The notes beneath the pieces are model-generated. The model saw nothing but the letters and a program-made list of their open reading frames with translations. It had not been told where the DNA came from and did no database searches. From contig CM062386.1 in the NCBI GenBank assembly GCA_031310005.1, positions 62,001 through 126,000 of the forward strand: a DNA stretch of 64,000 nucleotides, written 5' to 3'. The stretch comes from Dactylellina haptotyla (taxonomy: Eukaryota > Ascomycota > Orbiliomycetes > Orbiliales > Orbiliaceae). Below are positions 34,712-46,764 of the stretch, one piece after another (position 1 is the first letter of the stretch; every line of letters starts with the position of its first letter). The position numbers and the translations under genes are program-made.

Positions 34712-35799
34712 GTTTTCATCACAAAAGCTACTGATAGTAAGAAATTTAGCCAGTACTGAAAGCGGAACAAAGGAAACCATTTTTGAAATATGACTTAATG
34801 TGAAGGATTCATCATTGAGGAGACCGATCCCTCGTGTCACAAAATCCTCATCTGAGGAATTTCAACAGCGATGTACAGCCAACACCTCTTTACGAGGTAT
34901 ATACGATATGTCGACTTATCTGCAGCACCCGTATAACATCATGAGAACTGTGTGTTGTTCTGTGTTATGAATGCTCATCTAAAATCCGGCGCTAGAAAAA
35001 AGGGTTCGGTGTGATCAATAATCCGACAATGCAGCTGACACGCATCCAGCAACCCAAAAAGCTTAGGTTGCGGGACACAGCTTACGTAGCTGCCTCCCCT
35101 GCAAATGTTAGTGGAAAATTGGGCACGAATCAGGCCATTGGGTGGAAAGTGCCCTGGCCTTGGGCACGAGTTTAAGCTTTGAGGGACGTTACCTAACTGC
35201 TCAGGCTTAACGATAGAGGAGGTGAGTAATCGTGAATCAGCACCAACAAAACGTTGGATGCGGCGCTACCGGATCTCGGTTATCAAAGCAGCATATTCGA
35301 GATTTCCATATCGCAATATCGGCCGACCGATGAATATAACGCTCTGCTCATTATTCTTGGAGTATTGTGACTTGCGGCTCCAAATCCATCCCGTTAGATG
35401 ATAAAAAGAACAAGTCAAATTAAAAATAGTGCTTATCTAGAACTCAAAAGAAAAGTATGGTCATCAAGAATGTGTAAGGTTTGCTGCTATAGTATGTTCG
35501 ATTCGCTGCTAGCGTCAACATCACTAGATCGCGTTAGCTAGGTATTTGCCAAATGCATGGTTAACTCCGCATTCACGGTAGTCGTATTGAGCTTGAATAT
35601 TCACTTTACTATATGAGATTCGGAGTATAAAAGGGCCCTGTTTTCCCATCATGAAGATCAATATATTCAATATCAATCTCGATCACGCCCAACAATAGTA
35701 TATTCAAACTCTATTCAACTCAGTTATTTCTATCAAACAAAGAGTATATCTCGGTATAATCCATTGCACACATTTGGACCTCCAATAAAAACTTAAACA
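34712..35799. other. Intergenic spacer in the MAL-like neighbourhood
   Basis: No frames of note. A long AT-rich promoter precedes the dehydrogenase gene, with a TATAAAAG element at 35626-35633. Confidence 0.6.
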
Positions 35800-36725
35800 A
35801 TGCCATCCTACGCAATTACAGGCGCTTCCCGAGGAATTGGGGTAATTACTCTTACCAATTGATACAAAGACTGTTCCTTGCGACTAACGATGTACATTGT
35901 ATAGTTTGCTTTCGTCGACGTTCTATCTAGGTATCCGGCGAATGTTGTTTTCGCCCTAGTCAGGAACACCACCTCCTCGCCAGCGCTCACAAAGCTAGCT
36001 GAGTCCAACAAGAACGTCCACATCATCAAGGGCGATGTGACCTCCGCGAGTGAGCTGGAGGAGGCGGCAGCTTCGATCTCCAAGATCACTGGCGGAAAGC
36101 TCGATGTTCTTATTGAGAATGCTGCATTGGTGTTCGGAGAGAGCGCGGGGATCACTCTGATGGATCTTGTCGGTGATGCCGAGAAGACGAAGCAGTTTGG
36201 CAAGGACCTGAACACCTCCGTAGGTGACAATGTTATGTCCGTCGTCCAGACTACGAATGCGTTCCTACCATTGATCAGGAACGGCGACATCAAAAAGATT
36301 GCCGTATTGAGCACTGGTATTGCGGATGTTGATGCTACGCTGGCCTGGGGCATGCCTGGAAACGTCCCTTACTGCGTTTCCAAGGCCGCGGTAAACATGA
36401 TTGTGGCCAAGTACGCCACACAGGTGAAGGAGGACGGAGTGACGATTGTGTCTATCAGCCCTGGTTTGGTGTTGACGTCCAACGAAGAATGTAAGTTCGA
36501 ACCGAGGCTGCTGTCTATGAATTTACGTATACTGATCTGTTATCGACAGGGTTTGTCCAAATGTACGAAGGGTTGACGCAAGTGTTCAGGAAGACGAAGC
36601 CAGACTTTGAAGGCCCGATCTCGGCAGAGACCAGTGCGGTCATGATGTTGGAGACTCTCAAGAAGCTGTCGGTGGAGGATACCGGCAAGTTCCTGAGCCA
36701 CCACGGCAACAAAGAGTGGTTGTGA
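35800..36725 (+). CDS. Short-chain dehydrogenase/reductase
   Basis: Three exons (35800-35841, 35905-36490, 36550-36725), 267 residues. Cytosolic NAD(P)(H)-dependent oxidoreductase. ITGASRGIGFAF near the N-terminus is the TGxxxGIG cofactor loop, split by intron 1 and rebuilt by splicing. Then come VLIENAALV (variant of the NNAG motif), IAVLSTG with the likely catalytic Ser, and the active-site pair YCVSKAA (YxxxK). SISPGLVLT is the usual downstream loop. The first exon is short (14 codons). Similar to the fungal C-factor-like SDR group. It sits between maltase and activator on the same strand, but nothing ties it chemically to maltose use; the substrate is unknown. Confidence 0.85.
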
Positions 36726-37936
36726 AGAATTCGTTGCTTAGACGTGTAGTTGTGTGGACATCGCAGAGGCCCAGAGGCAGCAGTAACTAGTAGCTTTCAA
36801 ATATAATCAAATACTATCGTTCCCATCCACCTATCCACCCAAACACAAAGATATCTTGGACCTGAGTATCCGTAGAAAATATTGATATATTTATTTATAC
36901 TCCCTCCTCATGGCGTACCTGCAGCCCTAAAAAAGAAGTGGTGCGTTGCCCCGTCCTGGCTTGGCCCAACCCGACTCGTCCGGCCGGCCGGCTTGGGCGA
37001 TTGGGGCAGCTTTTGGCGAGGAGGAGCTGACCAACAGAAAACCCTGCCATTTCGCATTCTGTGCCTTGGTTCTCTCGACGTAGCTAAGCTAGCAGGCAAA
37101 CAGGGAAGTAATTACAGTGGTAACTTGTGCGGGAACTTGTGCGAGGGTCTTCAGCGTGCGTGCTTGAACACGCTGTGTACCGTCCGGCCTCGTACCGGAC
37201 GTACTGGTCCTCTGCACCCACATGCGCATACATACGAACAGCGACGCCAGCCGCCAGCAGAGTCCCGTCTCAAGGATGGTATGATGGGTCCGAGGGTCTC
37301 ACTAACGAGCACAACGAGGGCACCCGTTACGGGATCACGGTCAGGTCTGCGTCTGAGTCTGAATCCGAGTCTGAATCCGAGTCTGAGTCTGCGTCCGGAC
37401 CAACCCACGCCGGGACACGCTATTCGGAAGTGGTCTGCGGCTTCTGGCTAGCAAGGCTCTCAATTCGCCATCTCTCGGATTTTTCGACTTTCGACGACGG
37501 CCTGCGAACACGAGGAGCCCCTGACGTTCTCTGTCGGCGTAAAACCTGGTGCGGCTCCGTTCTTCACGCTTTCGGTGGGGCCCTCTTTCGAGTAACCCAA
37601 ACAAACAGGTATGTCTGGCTCAGAATCAGTCCCGTCCGGCGGGGGCAAAGGCGAGAGAGAGAGAGGCTCTTCGCAGGATGCTCCACTTGCCCGACGCCTA
37701 TAGCTAGCTGGCTAGCTTACCTTCCTTCGAATTCCCCTTCGTCGTCCCGGAAGACATCTCGGTGAACCCAAAAGCATGTCGTCTGTCCGAGAACTCCACC
37801 GCTGACATCACTTTACCGTTTTTCCTTCTCTCTGTCTGTAGCTCGCGAATCTGTCGCTCCTCGCCTAGTCGCCCAGTCGGCCGGGCCTTGCTGAATTATA
37901 AAACTCCTCCACCTCCCTCGTCCGATCGCGACCACA
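36726..37936. other. GC-rich leader/promoter of the Zn2Cys6 activator
   Basis: No protein gene supported, although plus frames 36882-37451 and 37127-37765 are long because the DNA is GC-rich. A ten-codon upstream ORF (37776-37805) and a pyrimidine-rich tract (37811-37860) precede the activator start, consistent with a long 5' leader. Confidence 0.45.
37345..37396 (+). repeat. Hexamer-derived minisatellite
   Basis: About eight degenerate copies of a six-base unit (GAGTCT/GAATCC). In two frames it reads as Ser-Glu or Asp-type repeats, but no coding role is supported. Confidence 0.8.
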
Positions 37937-40300
37937 ATGCCCAAACGTGCATGTGACGGCTGCAGTATTCGAAAGATTCGATGTGAAGGCGTTCAGCCAT
38001 GTCGGGCGTGCTCGAAGGCTGGCCTTCCTTGCACCTTTCTTAAGGCTCTCCGCAAGGGCGGTCCGCGAAAACCAACCGCCCGGACGATCGAGGCTATAAA
38101 GCGAACTCAAGAGGAGTACAGTACTAGAGATTATGATGCCGAAGGAATCCGAGTTCGCTCGCCGTCGCAGTCGCAACCCCCCATCCCTCCTTCCTCGAAT
38201 CCCATCTTGATAGAGGACGATACAGAGCCGGAGTCCACGGAGCAGACGCCGCTCGGCTCGCCGTTACGTACATTCCAGAATCCGGGCACGGGATATCTAA
38301 ACGGAGGCACAGTTCCCGGCCTTGGGCCGAGCTATACGTATCTCGAAGCAGAGCAGGATGGTATCGGCCTCGGACATGGCCTGTCTGCCGGGACAAAATA
38401 CCCTACACCTGTTTTGGCCATCTACCTCGAAATATACCACCATAGATTGTATCCAGTCTGGCCGATAGTGAAATGGGAGCCCCTCTTAGCTGAGCTAGAG
38501 GCTCGCCCCAACGATCCTGAGATTTATGCCCTTGCCACAGCGCTGGCATCCGCGGTCATGGGCCAGCTCCAGTTACCCCAGTGGACACAACAATACGTGG
38601 ACCCGGAAACACAAATCACGAAGACTATAATTGTTAGCACCGAACACTTTGCTGCCGAAGCTCTTAGAGCGAGAAGATTGTTCGAATGGAGGGAAAGGCC
38701 CGGTATCTATGCTATTCTTACGAGTTTGTTTTTTCACGTGTACTACGAGAACCTTGGGAAGACACCGGCATCTTCATTGGCATTACGAGAGGCTATCACG
38801 TTCGTCCAGATTATGAACTTGGACAGGGAAAGCGGCTACCAAGGACTGTCACCTGAAGACGCGGAATTACGGCGCAGGCTTTTCTGGCTCTTGTTTGTGA
38901 CCGAAAGGTGCGCGGTTTTGTTCAATCCCTCTTGACTGTTTAATGCTAATATGATATCTGATATCTCTTAGAGGACATTCGATTGTTCATGACTTACCCT
39001 TCGTCCTAAACAAAACAATCAAACTGCCTTCCCCTGATATCGACAAAGAACCCCTTCTTGCTAGCTTTATGAATCTTGCTAGTTTATTCGCCAACTTTGA
39101 CAAATCTGTCATCGACGCCTGGACTTCTCGAAATACAGATGACGCTCCGTCCTTGGAACGTCTCAAACAACTTCAGACTAACCTCAAAGATGTGCACCCA
39201 CACAAAATGCACACGAATGAAGTCCAGAAGGCAGATGTATTGGTTACGAAACACTGGATGAGGACCCTTGTGTGGCAAGTCAGTATGCAGCAAGGTTTCC
39301 TGGCCGGTCCGTCTGGAAAGGATGAAAATGATGCAATGACATTGGCGTTTCCTCTCAAAATTGCGGAGGAGCTACTCTCAACCCTTTCAAATATATCCCG
39401 TGGTGCTATTGAATCCCACGGTCCTGGCATGGTATGGTAACGCAATTTACTTTAGAGCGAAAGGTACTTTGTTGCTAACACTGAAAATAGCAATCGAAGC
39501 TCTTCGAAATCACGAATTCCCTTGCAGATGTTATCCTCTGCATCCCGAACGCCAAGGCATCGGTGTCTCCTACCTCAATAGCTTCATGGGCACCCACACC
39601 CGTGGACTATCTAAAAAGTCTTGTTGACCTTTTGCACTTCCGCACCTCGTCTAACCCCCAGCTTCTGAGAATAATTCTATCTAAAACATCATCCATCCTT
39701 TCGCCGCCGGATCCCTTACGCGACCAACGGCTGCTTGAACTACCAAGCTCCACGCGACCTTCACCTGAATCCCCCCCTTCAAACGAAGCTACCCCGACGC
39801 AAACTCCTATAGCAGATAAGATGGTCATGTTGCCTATTCCTACACCCGTGCTTCCGGATACAGATGGCATTGATTCGGCTGCACTCCTTGCAGTGGCAGC
39901 TGCGCCCCTAGACCTCGATCCAAACTCTGGATTGGTTTACCCACCTGTTGATATGATGGAATATACGACCACCAGTGCTAGTCCCACAACGCCCACCGCT
40001 GCACCAATCGTTTCCAATCTTAACAGTCCCGTTGTAACGCCTCCCACCGCCACAAACCGCGATCTGGGGCAACCTTATTTTCCCGCAACGTACGGCACCC
40101 AGGAGCTCTTAACGTCGGCGCCTCCTGGTCTCGATGTTTCTTGGATCCTAGCTGATGATGGCCTTGGTGATTGGACTGGAAATGGCGATACCTCTGGTTA
40201 TATGTCTGACCCGAGCAGCGCAGGACGAAGCCAGGGTCGAAGGGTCAGAAATTGGATGGACGGAATCAATCTTTCCCAATCGGCTTCGCCAACACAATAA
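37937..40300 (+). CDS. Zn2Cys6 transcription factor, MAL-activator-like
   Basis: Three exons (37937-38907, 38972-39431, 39491-40300), 746 residues. The N-terminal binuclear zinc cluster has Cys6, 9, 16, 22, 25 and 32 (CX2CX6CX5CX2CX6C), followed by a basic linker CTFLKALRKGGPRKP that resembles the linker of yeast MAL activators (CTYLQPLKKRGPK). The middle is a fungal-specific TF domain: ILAIYLEIYHHRLYPVWPIV, ALRARRLFEWRERPGIYAIL and LRRRLFWLLFVTERGHSIVH. The C-terminal third is Pro/Thr/Ser-rich and acidic, fitting an activation domain. It lies between the maltase and a sugar transporter, so a role as the local pathway activator is likely. Splices are phase-consistent (GTGCGC and GTATGG donors). 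Identity as a maltose regulator is inference. Confidence 0.87.
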
Positions 40301-42073
40301 ACTAAGCAATTGGTTTACTCACTTGTAGAATAATACCTGAACTGCAATTTTTACAGCGATTCATACTTTTTTATCGGCATTGGGGAATTCTAACGAGATT
40401 GGGCAAACGAGTGGGAATATCATTGACAGCGGCTCCTGCAGTTTATATATTTCTGGTTCACTATCGCATGTTTCGTTGGACCTTATGACAGGAGTTTCTA
40501 CCTTTGCTTCTCTGTGGCTTGGATGGGTGGATGGATCACGGAGTTGCCCGGTTGTGTTGCCTTTTTGCCTGTTTTTGCGCGCGTGTGCTTGCATCTCAAC
40601 TGTGGACTTCATAATTATAATACTTACAACGCTATTGGCTGACTTGGACCTGAATCAAAACCAATACATCTACAGTTACGGCTTGGGAAATGCTTTTCCC
40701 GAAGGAATATATTGTTTTTCCCGATTCTACGATTGTTAATTTTTGTTTCTCCAGTTGGTTCCAAGGGTTTTCTCCATATTTGCCTGTGCTTTAAGCAGGC
40801 TCATATGGATCTGCCGATCTTCGATACCGGCCCCTGTAGAAACAAAAGTCCCCACGACTCAGGGCCTGCAGGTTGTAGCCAATTCTAGGCAGGCAGAAGC
40901 ATGTGATGCCTCACTCTATGATTTCAATAATATATGTCGGATAAATGTTTGGACTAAATTACTCGTGGACTGTGGGGTCCTATTGCTTATCAATCCCAGG
41001 GTCAGCGATTGTCTTGTCCTTCAACAACAAATTCGAGGTTGGTTGTTGCTGGTTATACGAATGACGGGGGTGGAGACCGACAACTTGACCGGTTTCCATT
41101 GTTGTACAATAGTCCCCGGTACCTCCACCGGAGTCCGCTGCTGCATAATGGTTCTGTAGCTGCACATGGACTTCATAAGAACCGTTGGTTGTAAAAAGCC
41201 TTGCGTCTGCATCCCAATTAAACCCGAATGTCCCATATTAAATCATATACATTTTTTTTGGTTCGTTCTGTCTAGCCGGCATTCATTCCCCACTGGGCCG
41301 AGGGAAATTCGCCTGAGTTATTATTAATCCCCAGCCGAATTCCCGCTCATGCGACTGGCATCCGACAACGAAAATGGAGGAACTATAATTTTATATCTCC
41401 TCGAATTTTACCATTTAGCCAGAAAGGCCCGCTACGCAAGAGGAAACACCCCATGCATGTCTCGTTTCTTTGGAAGCGAGTTTTGCCAATTCACGGACAA
41501 GGCTTGTGGCGTTTAGCTTAGTGTGCTTGTTTGGATCTGACATCCGTTCTCCATGCTTCCCTTCCTCGACCCCATCGTATCCAGTGGGCCAACTAAAGAT
41601 TTTCTGGCTCATGACCAGGAATAACCCCAACAACTCCCTACCTGTCATGGTTTCTCCGGTTTATGATCTTCAATGGAGAGCGGGGAATAAATGATATTAG
41701 CCTAATCAACTCTCGATGCCGGGATGAGGATGCGGGTTAGGTAGTGTGCGTGCGACGTTTCGTTTCAACGTTACAGCAGCAAATCGCTGCTTGTCAGAAC
41801 CACTTTTTCATCCGGAGCCACGATTCTATCACAATTTTCAATGCCGATATCCTTGATACTTCCTGTTTTTTCAGATCCTAGTGCGACGCTATAGCTATAG
41901 TATATAAGAAGACGACAATGTCGTCCTCGGCTTCTAATTCTCGCCTTTTTCGCTCCCGATCTCTTTTATGCCAAATCTGGGGAAACGGTCTAGCAGCTTA
42001 CAGACTTAGACTCTAAGAGCCACCGGGATCTGCATAGTAGTACTCTAGCCAATTTTTTCACCGCATATCCAAA
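40301..42073. other. Intergenic, 1.8 kb, upstream of the sugar transporter
   Basis: Probable 3' UTR of the activator and promoter of the transporter. Plus frames at 40380-40739 and 40743-41159 and minus frame 41415-41648 lack any domain. A TATA-like TATAGTATATAAG lies at 41897-41909, about 165 bases before the transporter start. Confidence 0.5.
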
Positions 42074-44064
42074 ATGGTGGGCGGAGGAAACGGTAAAGAG
42101 TTCGAGGCCTTCTCGAAGAGAAGAGCACAATTCTCGGGCCCTCCTGGAATTAAAGGTTTAATGGAGAATGGAAATGTCTTTGCCATTTCAGTTTTTGCTT
42201 CCCTAGGAGGATTGGTTTACGGATGTAAGTGTGGAGCACCTTCCCTTATGTTGGACTTGACCGATGCTAAATTTCGAGCTAGACAACCAGGGCATGTTTG
42301 GTCAGATCCTGAGTATGCCGGCGTTTGCGAACACTGTGCACCCGGAACAGATTAAGAATCCTACCGCTAGAGGGTTCATGACCGCGTAAGTGCTCTTTTT
42401 AGAACCATGAGTACCACCGAAAGCTAATTTTAGTAATCCGAAGCATCCTTGAACTTGGTGCTTGGGTTGGCGTTCTAGCTAACGGTTACCTCGCGGATGC
42501 TTTGGGCCGAAAGCGCGCTTGTGTCCTTGCAACAATTGTCTTCTGCATCGGTGTCATTGTTCAGGCCTGCGCAAAAAATGTCGACTATATCCTCGGTGGT
42601 CGATTCGTCACAGGTCTTGGTGTCGGATCCTTATCCATGGTTGTACCACTGTAAGTCAACTCGAACAACTCCGACCACTTGAGGAGATCTAACTATAGAT
42701 TTAGATACAATGCCGAATTATCGCCCCCAGAGCTTCGAGGTGCCCTTGTTAGTCTTCAACAGCTCGCGATCACCTTTGGCATCATGATCAGCTACTGGAT
42801 CGGCTATGGAACAAATTTCATCGGCGGCACTGGCGAGACACAGTCGAATGCAGCTTGGTTGATCCCAATTTGCATCCAGCTCTTACCAGCTATTGTGCTT
42901 GGAATCGGTATTATCTTCATGCCTCAATCACCTCGTTGGCTGATGAAGCAAGGCCGTGACCAAGAGTGTCTTGCGATACTTGCGAAGCTTCGCCGCCGTC
43001 CTGAGACCGACGAACTAGTTCGTATTGAGTACCTTGAAGTCAAGGCGCAGCACTTATTCGAAGTTCGCACGTCAGAAGCGAATTTCCCACAATATCAGCA
43101 CGGCACTTTCAAAGATAACTTCCTCTTGGGATTCCACGAGTATATGAGCTTCTTCAAGAATAAGTCCCTGTTCAAACGAGTCAATGTTGCTGTTTGGATC
43201 ATGATTTTCCAACAATGGTCTGGAATCAACGCTATTCTCTACTACGCATCCTTCATTTTCAAGGATCTCGGATTGACTTCGAATACCACTTCATTACTCG
43301 CTTCCGGTGTCGGAGGTATTGCTATGTTCTTGGCCACTATCCCTGCAGTTCTTTGGATCGATCAGCTTGGACGAAAGCCAGTCTTGATAACGGGCGCGAT
43401 TGGAATGGCTGTTAGCCATTTCATTGTCGCTGGGCTCTTTGGGTCGTATGGAAATGATTGGCCAAATCACAGAGCCGCTGGATGGGTAGCTGTGGTGTTC
43501 GTTTGGATTTACGAAATCCACTTCGGTTATTCCTGGGGTAAGATTATTTCTGAGAGAATGCGCAGTACTTTATTCATTATGAATGCTAACAGTATCTCTA
43601 GGTCCTGGTGCGTGGGTCTTGGTATCAGAGGTGTTCCCGTTAGGTGTTCGTGCCAAGGGTGTTTCTATTGGTGGCTCTTCAAATTGGTTGAACAACTTTG
43701 CTGTAAGTGCTGCAAATACTGATGGAAATATTATGTGCGCTCATACTAATGATGGTTTTCCTTCAAGATTGGGCAAGCTACCCCTGATATGGTTAACAGC
43801 ACTGGATATGGTACATTTATCTTCTTCGGGTTGATGTGTACCTTTGCTGCCGCCTTTGTTTATTTCCTCGTCCCAGAGACCAAGAATCTCTCGCTTGAAG
43901 AGATGGATGAAGTTTTCGGTGATGAGGCTGGCACTGCGCTTGCAGATCGCCAAAGATTGGAAGGAATATATGCAGAATTGGGGTTGATCCCGAATTCAGA
44001 TGGTGGATTTGGCAGTGATGAAGTTTTGAGTGAAAAGGAAATTGAAGCCAAGCATGACGCATAA
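42074..44064 (+). CDS. MFS sugar transporter (SP family)
   Basis: Six exons (42074-42224, 42283-42385, 42444-42650, 42705-43537, 43602-43702, 43768-44064), 563 residues. Plasma-membrane proton/sugar symporter of the fungal sugar porter family. Twelve hydrophobic segments can be traced. Signatures: GLVYGYNQGMFGQILSM in helix 1, ADALGRKR in the first cytosolic loop, GRFVTGLGVGSLSMVVPLY, SPPELRGALVSLQQLAITFG, MPQSPRWLMKQGR (a PESPRWL variant), IFQQWSGINAILYYA, DQLGRKPVL, and LVPETKNLSLEEMD at the end. I preferred acceptor 42703-42704, which yields PLYNAEL as in homologues, over an earlier AG. Close neighbours by family include quinate, hexose and maltose carriers; the context with maltase suggests maltose, but the sequence cannot decide. 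Confidence 0.9.
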
Positions 44065-44280
44065 ACAAGGTGGAACTATAGGGATCTAATAGTTTTCTTG
44101 TTTGAGAGCGTATTTTTAGTTTGTGCTAGTGTAAGAAAAATAATCAGATTTGTTGGTATTATATAATTATATATTCACATAGAATGTCCGCATCATGCTT
44201 TCGTGTAATATCTTAAGTATGTACAGAATAACAACTAGTATGCCACCCGCTAGAGGCTGGTAATGCTGTTGGAGTGGGTT

Positions 44281-46083
44281 TTAGAAGGGCCGTCGTGGAC
44301 GGGATGATAATAAATCTTCTTCAACCTCTTCTTCGTCCCCGGATACTTCATCTTTGTTCTTGGTCAAGTCTGCTTGCTGGCCCGCCATCATGCTTTGTCT
44401 TAAATATTCGTAGCCATCATCTATGACAGCTTGTGGAATACTGGAGGGCGCAGCGTCTGGGCTTGGCGCGGATGTTAGGGGTTTTGTAGCTTCTACAAGA
44501 GCGGGTTCTGGATTTTCGGCTTCTTGTATATCAAGGGAAGGTTCTTCTGTTATTGTTCCTTCGGTGATGCTTTCCTTTATCTCCATGACATTCGAGCGTT
44601 CGGCGGTTGGTCGCGGATCTGATATACCAGCGCTCTCAACGGAAGATGACTCTAATGGGTCGGTAATTGGTTCTGTCTGCATTTCTGTTGGCGGACCTAG
44701 TGTTTCTTGTGGAGTTGCTCCATATACTGGTGCGTCAGAGTCGTTCGTGGATACTGACGCCACGGATTCTGACTCTTTCAATTCGGAGATATAGGGGTTC
44801 ACAGGCGTATCTACTGAATCCTTCAACTCAACAAGTTTATCAACTTTTATATGCGCGGTATCGACTTGTGAAGCTTCCTCGTTTGGAAGGCTATCCGGGG
44901 TTACAATAGTGTCTTCTTGCGCATCTTTAGTTGGATTGAGTGCGGACTTTTTTCTTTCCAAAGCCATGAGCTCACCGTCCATCTGAACCTCAGCTATCTC
45001 GACCACTGGGTTGTTCTTATCTGGAGGATGAAACAAAATTTCCTTGGTTTTAGGTATGGAAGTGTAATGTTGAATCCACAGATTAGAGATACCAATTGAC
45101 TTGAGCTTTTGTTCAAAATGATGCTGGGCGATAAATAAACTGCCAGTAGGATTGACCCCCAAATCCCCATTCTCGACACCTAGTCTAATGAGATTGTGGA
45201 GATAATCTAGTTGCAGTTTCTTTATATAGGGGGTTCGTATCATTCTTATGATAGCAGCAGGACTTTGTGCCAGAAGAGCCTCAAAAAATGCTTCATATGA
45301 GAGGTCATCTTCGGAGTGGGTTTCATTTAGTGTGAGTGTAGAGTCTTGTGAACTTGACCAAAGGTTGGAGCCCTCGTTTCCTTTGATTTTAAGGACATAT
45401 GGTTTTCTATCGACCACGCCCAGCTCCTTTAGCTTGGCCAAATTGATCCTTTTCGTCTGTAGCTGTTTGGTCGTCCAATTCGGCACACCCGATATATCCA
45501 CATTGCTTATAATATCGTCGAATTCTTTCCGGGAAAGAGGTATTCGATATACATTGCTCTTTTTTGAAAGTAGACGCCAATGCTCAAGTGTCGGCTCGAC
45601 ACCAGAATCCTCGATGTACTCGCGAAGCCAGGAGGTGCTACTGCCCATTTGGGTGGGCCATGAGCGAAAGATTGGACGCAGCGTCTTTTTATATTCTACT
45701 TTGTACTGTTTTGCTTTCGAAGCAGATCTATCGGTTACTTCTTCCTTTGATTGCTTTGATTCCTTTGATTCCTTTTTCTTATTACTCCTCTTCCTAGGTT
45801 TTCTGTTGGGCATAGCAGAGTTTGCAACTGCGTCCTTGTCGCCAGCGTTGGCGTCAGTCGTGAGAGGCGCATCATTCGATACCGATGGGTTTAAAGATGG
45901 AGGGTGTGATTCTACGGGAAATGGAGTTTCCACCGAAGCTACGATTCCTTGTTTAGGTTCATCGTCAATTGTCGACTGATATCGTTTGTGCAAGGTCGGC
46001 AGCGATCGAGGACATCGCCGCATGCGTGTGCATGGCGCTTGTGTGGTGCATAGCGTGATCCAGACACGCCGACCCGCCAGCAT
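44281..46083 (-). CDS. Mitochondrial-targeted protein of unknown function
   Basis: Single exon, 600 residues from ATG 46083. The frame extends 68 codons upstream, but the internal Met gives a classic mitochondrial presequence rich in Arg/Ser/Thr and free of acids (MLAGRRVWITLCTTQAPCTR, ending near HKRYQST). Then a low-complexity basic segment (KKKESKESKQSKEE), a structured core from about residue 130 to 390 (RPIFRSWPTQMGSSTSWLRE, WRLLSKKSNVYRIPLSRKEF, AIIRMIRTPYIKKLQLDYL) and a long acidic, Ser/Glu/Pro-rich tail. I do not recognise the core; the basic segment and Lys/Arg-rich core would suit RNA binding or mitoribosome association, but that is a guess. Its divergent neighbour is absent, and the sugar transporter converges on it from the other side. 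Confidence 0.7.
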   Translation of the reverse strand: MLAGRRVWITLCTTQAPCTRMRRCPRSLPTLHKRYQSTIDDEPKQGIVASVETPFPVESHPPSLNPSVSNDAPLTTDANAGDKDAVANSAMPNRKPRKRSNKKKESKESKQSKEEVTDRSASKAKQYKVEYKKTLRPIFRSWPTQMGSSTSWLREYIEDSGVEPTLEHWRLLSKKSNVYRIPLSRKEFDDIISNVDISGVPNWTTKQLQTKRINLAKLKELGVVDRKPYVLKIKGNEGSNLWSSSQDSTLTLNETHSEDDLSYEAFFEALLAQSPAAIIRMIRTPYIKKLQLDYLHNLIRLGVENGDLGVNPTGSLFIAQHHFEQKLKSIGISNLWIQHYTSIPKTKEILFHPPDKNNPVVEIAEVQMDGELMALERKKSALNPTKDAQEDTIVTPDSLPNEEASQVDTAHIKVDKLVELKDSVDTPVNPYISELKESESVASVSTNDSDAPVYGATPQETLGPPTEMQTEPITDPLESSSVESAGISDPRPTAERSNVMEIKESITEGTITEEPSLDIQEAENPEPALVEATKPLTSAPSPDAAPSSIPQAVIDDGYEYLRQSMMAGQQADLTKNKDEVSGDEEEVEEDLLSSRPRRPF

Positions 46084-46764
46084 CGCGGCCACCAATTGGG
46101 TCCGCTGGATAAGTTTTATCTGCGTGTTCTGCTTTCTATCGTCGGAGGAGCAGCATTTGAGCGGGCCGATGTATAAGCTCCAGATAGCAATTCGGTATCG
46201 GTAGGGTGCCTTTACAAGTGTGGTTCGAAGTTTAGAAGCTCGAAGTTTTGATGGTTGGAAATTTGGGTTCGGTCTGCAACAGCGCACAACACAACTTCAC
46301 TACTGCCTACTGCACTGCCACGAAATACCCACCCCTCGGACAGGTTTCATTGGACGTATAGAGACGGGGTTCTTAGCAACGCGATTTAAGAGGAAAAAGT
46401 GTGAGCACTGGAGTCGAGAGTATAGACATTTGAAATACCCGAAATTGACATATTGATATTTGTGGGTAAAGAGAACTAGTCTATGCAAGCATCGCCACAG
46501 GCGCGGATCTAATGAAATGTTCATATGCTTTCAAAGTTGAATTAATATTCACCAACATGGATTAAAATGACAATGACCTGGTACTAGACATGCGGGTTAT
46601 GTGGGCATTTCTCCCGGCGGATATATCTACAGGTAACCTTTTGAAAACATGCACAACCTTCTCTAACTTAGAGAATAATTGTAGCTTGGACATGCGGCTT
46701 CCTCCGATTCAACTGAACTTTTATCATAGTATGGGTATCTCGATGAACGTAGGCGATTCCAAGC
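46084..46764. other. Intergenic spacer
   Basis: Promoter of the mitochondrial-protein gene and 3' side of the small secreted protein. No gene supported. Confidence 0.55.

Noticed and set aside
37127-37765. Plus-strand frame of 212 codons before the Zn2Cys6 gene
   Set aside because: Starts in GC-rich DNA, includes a minisatellite, has no domain, and a second frame overlaps it at similar length.
45248-45979. Plus-strand frame of 243 codons
   Set aside because: Lies opposite the mitochondrial-protein gene; Ser/Phe-rich composition is that of an antisense shadow.
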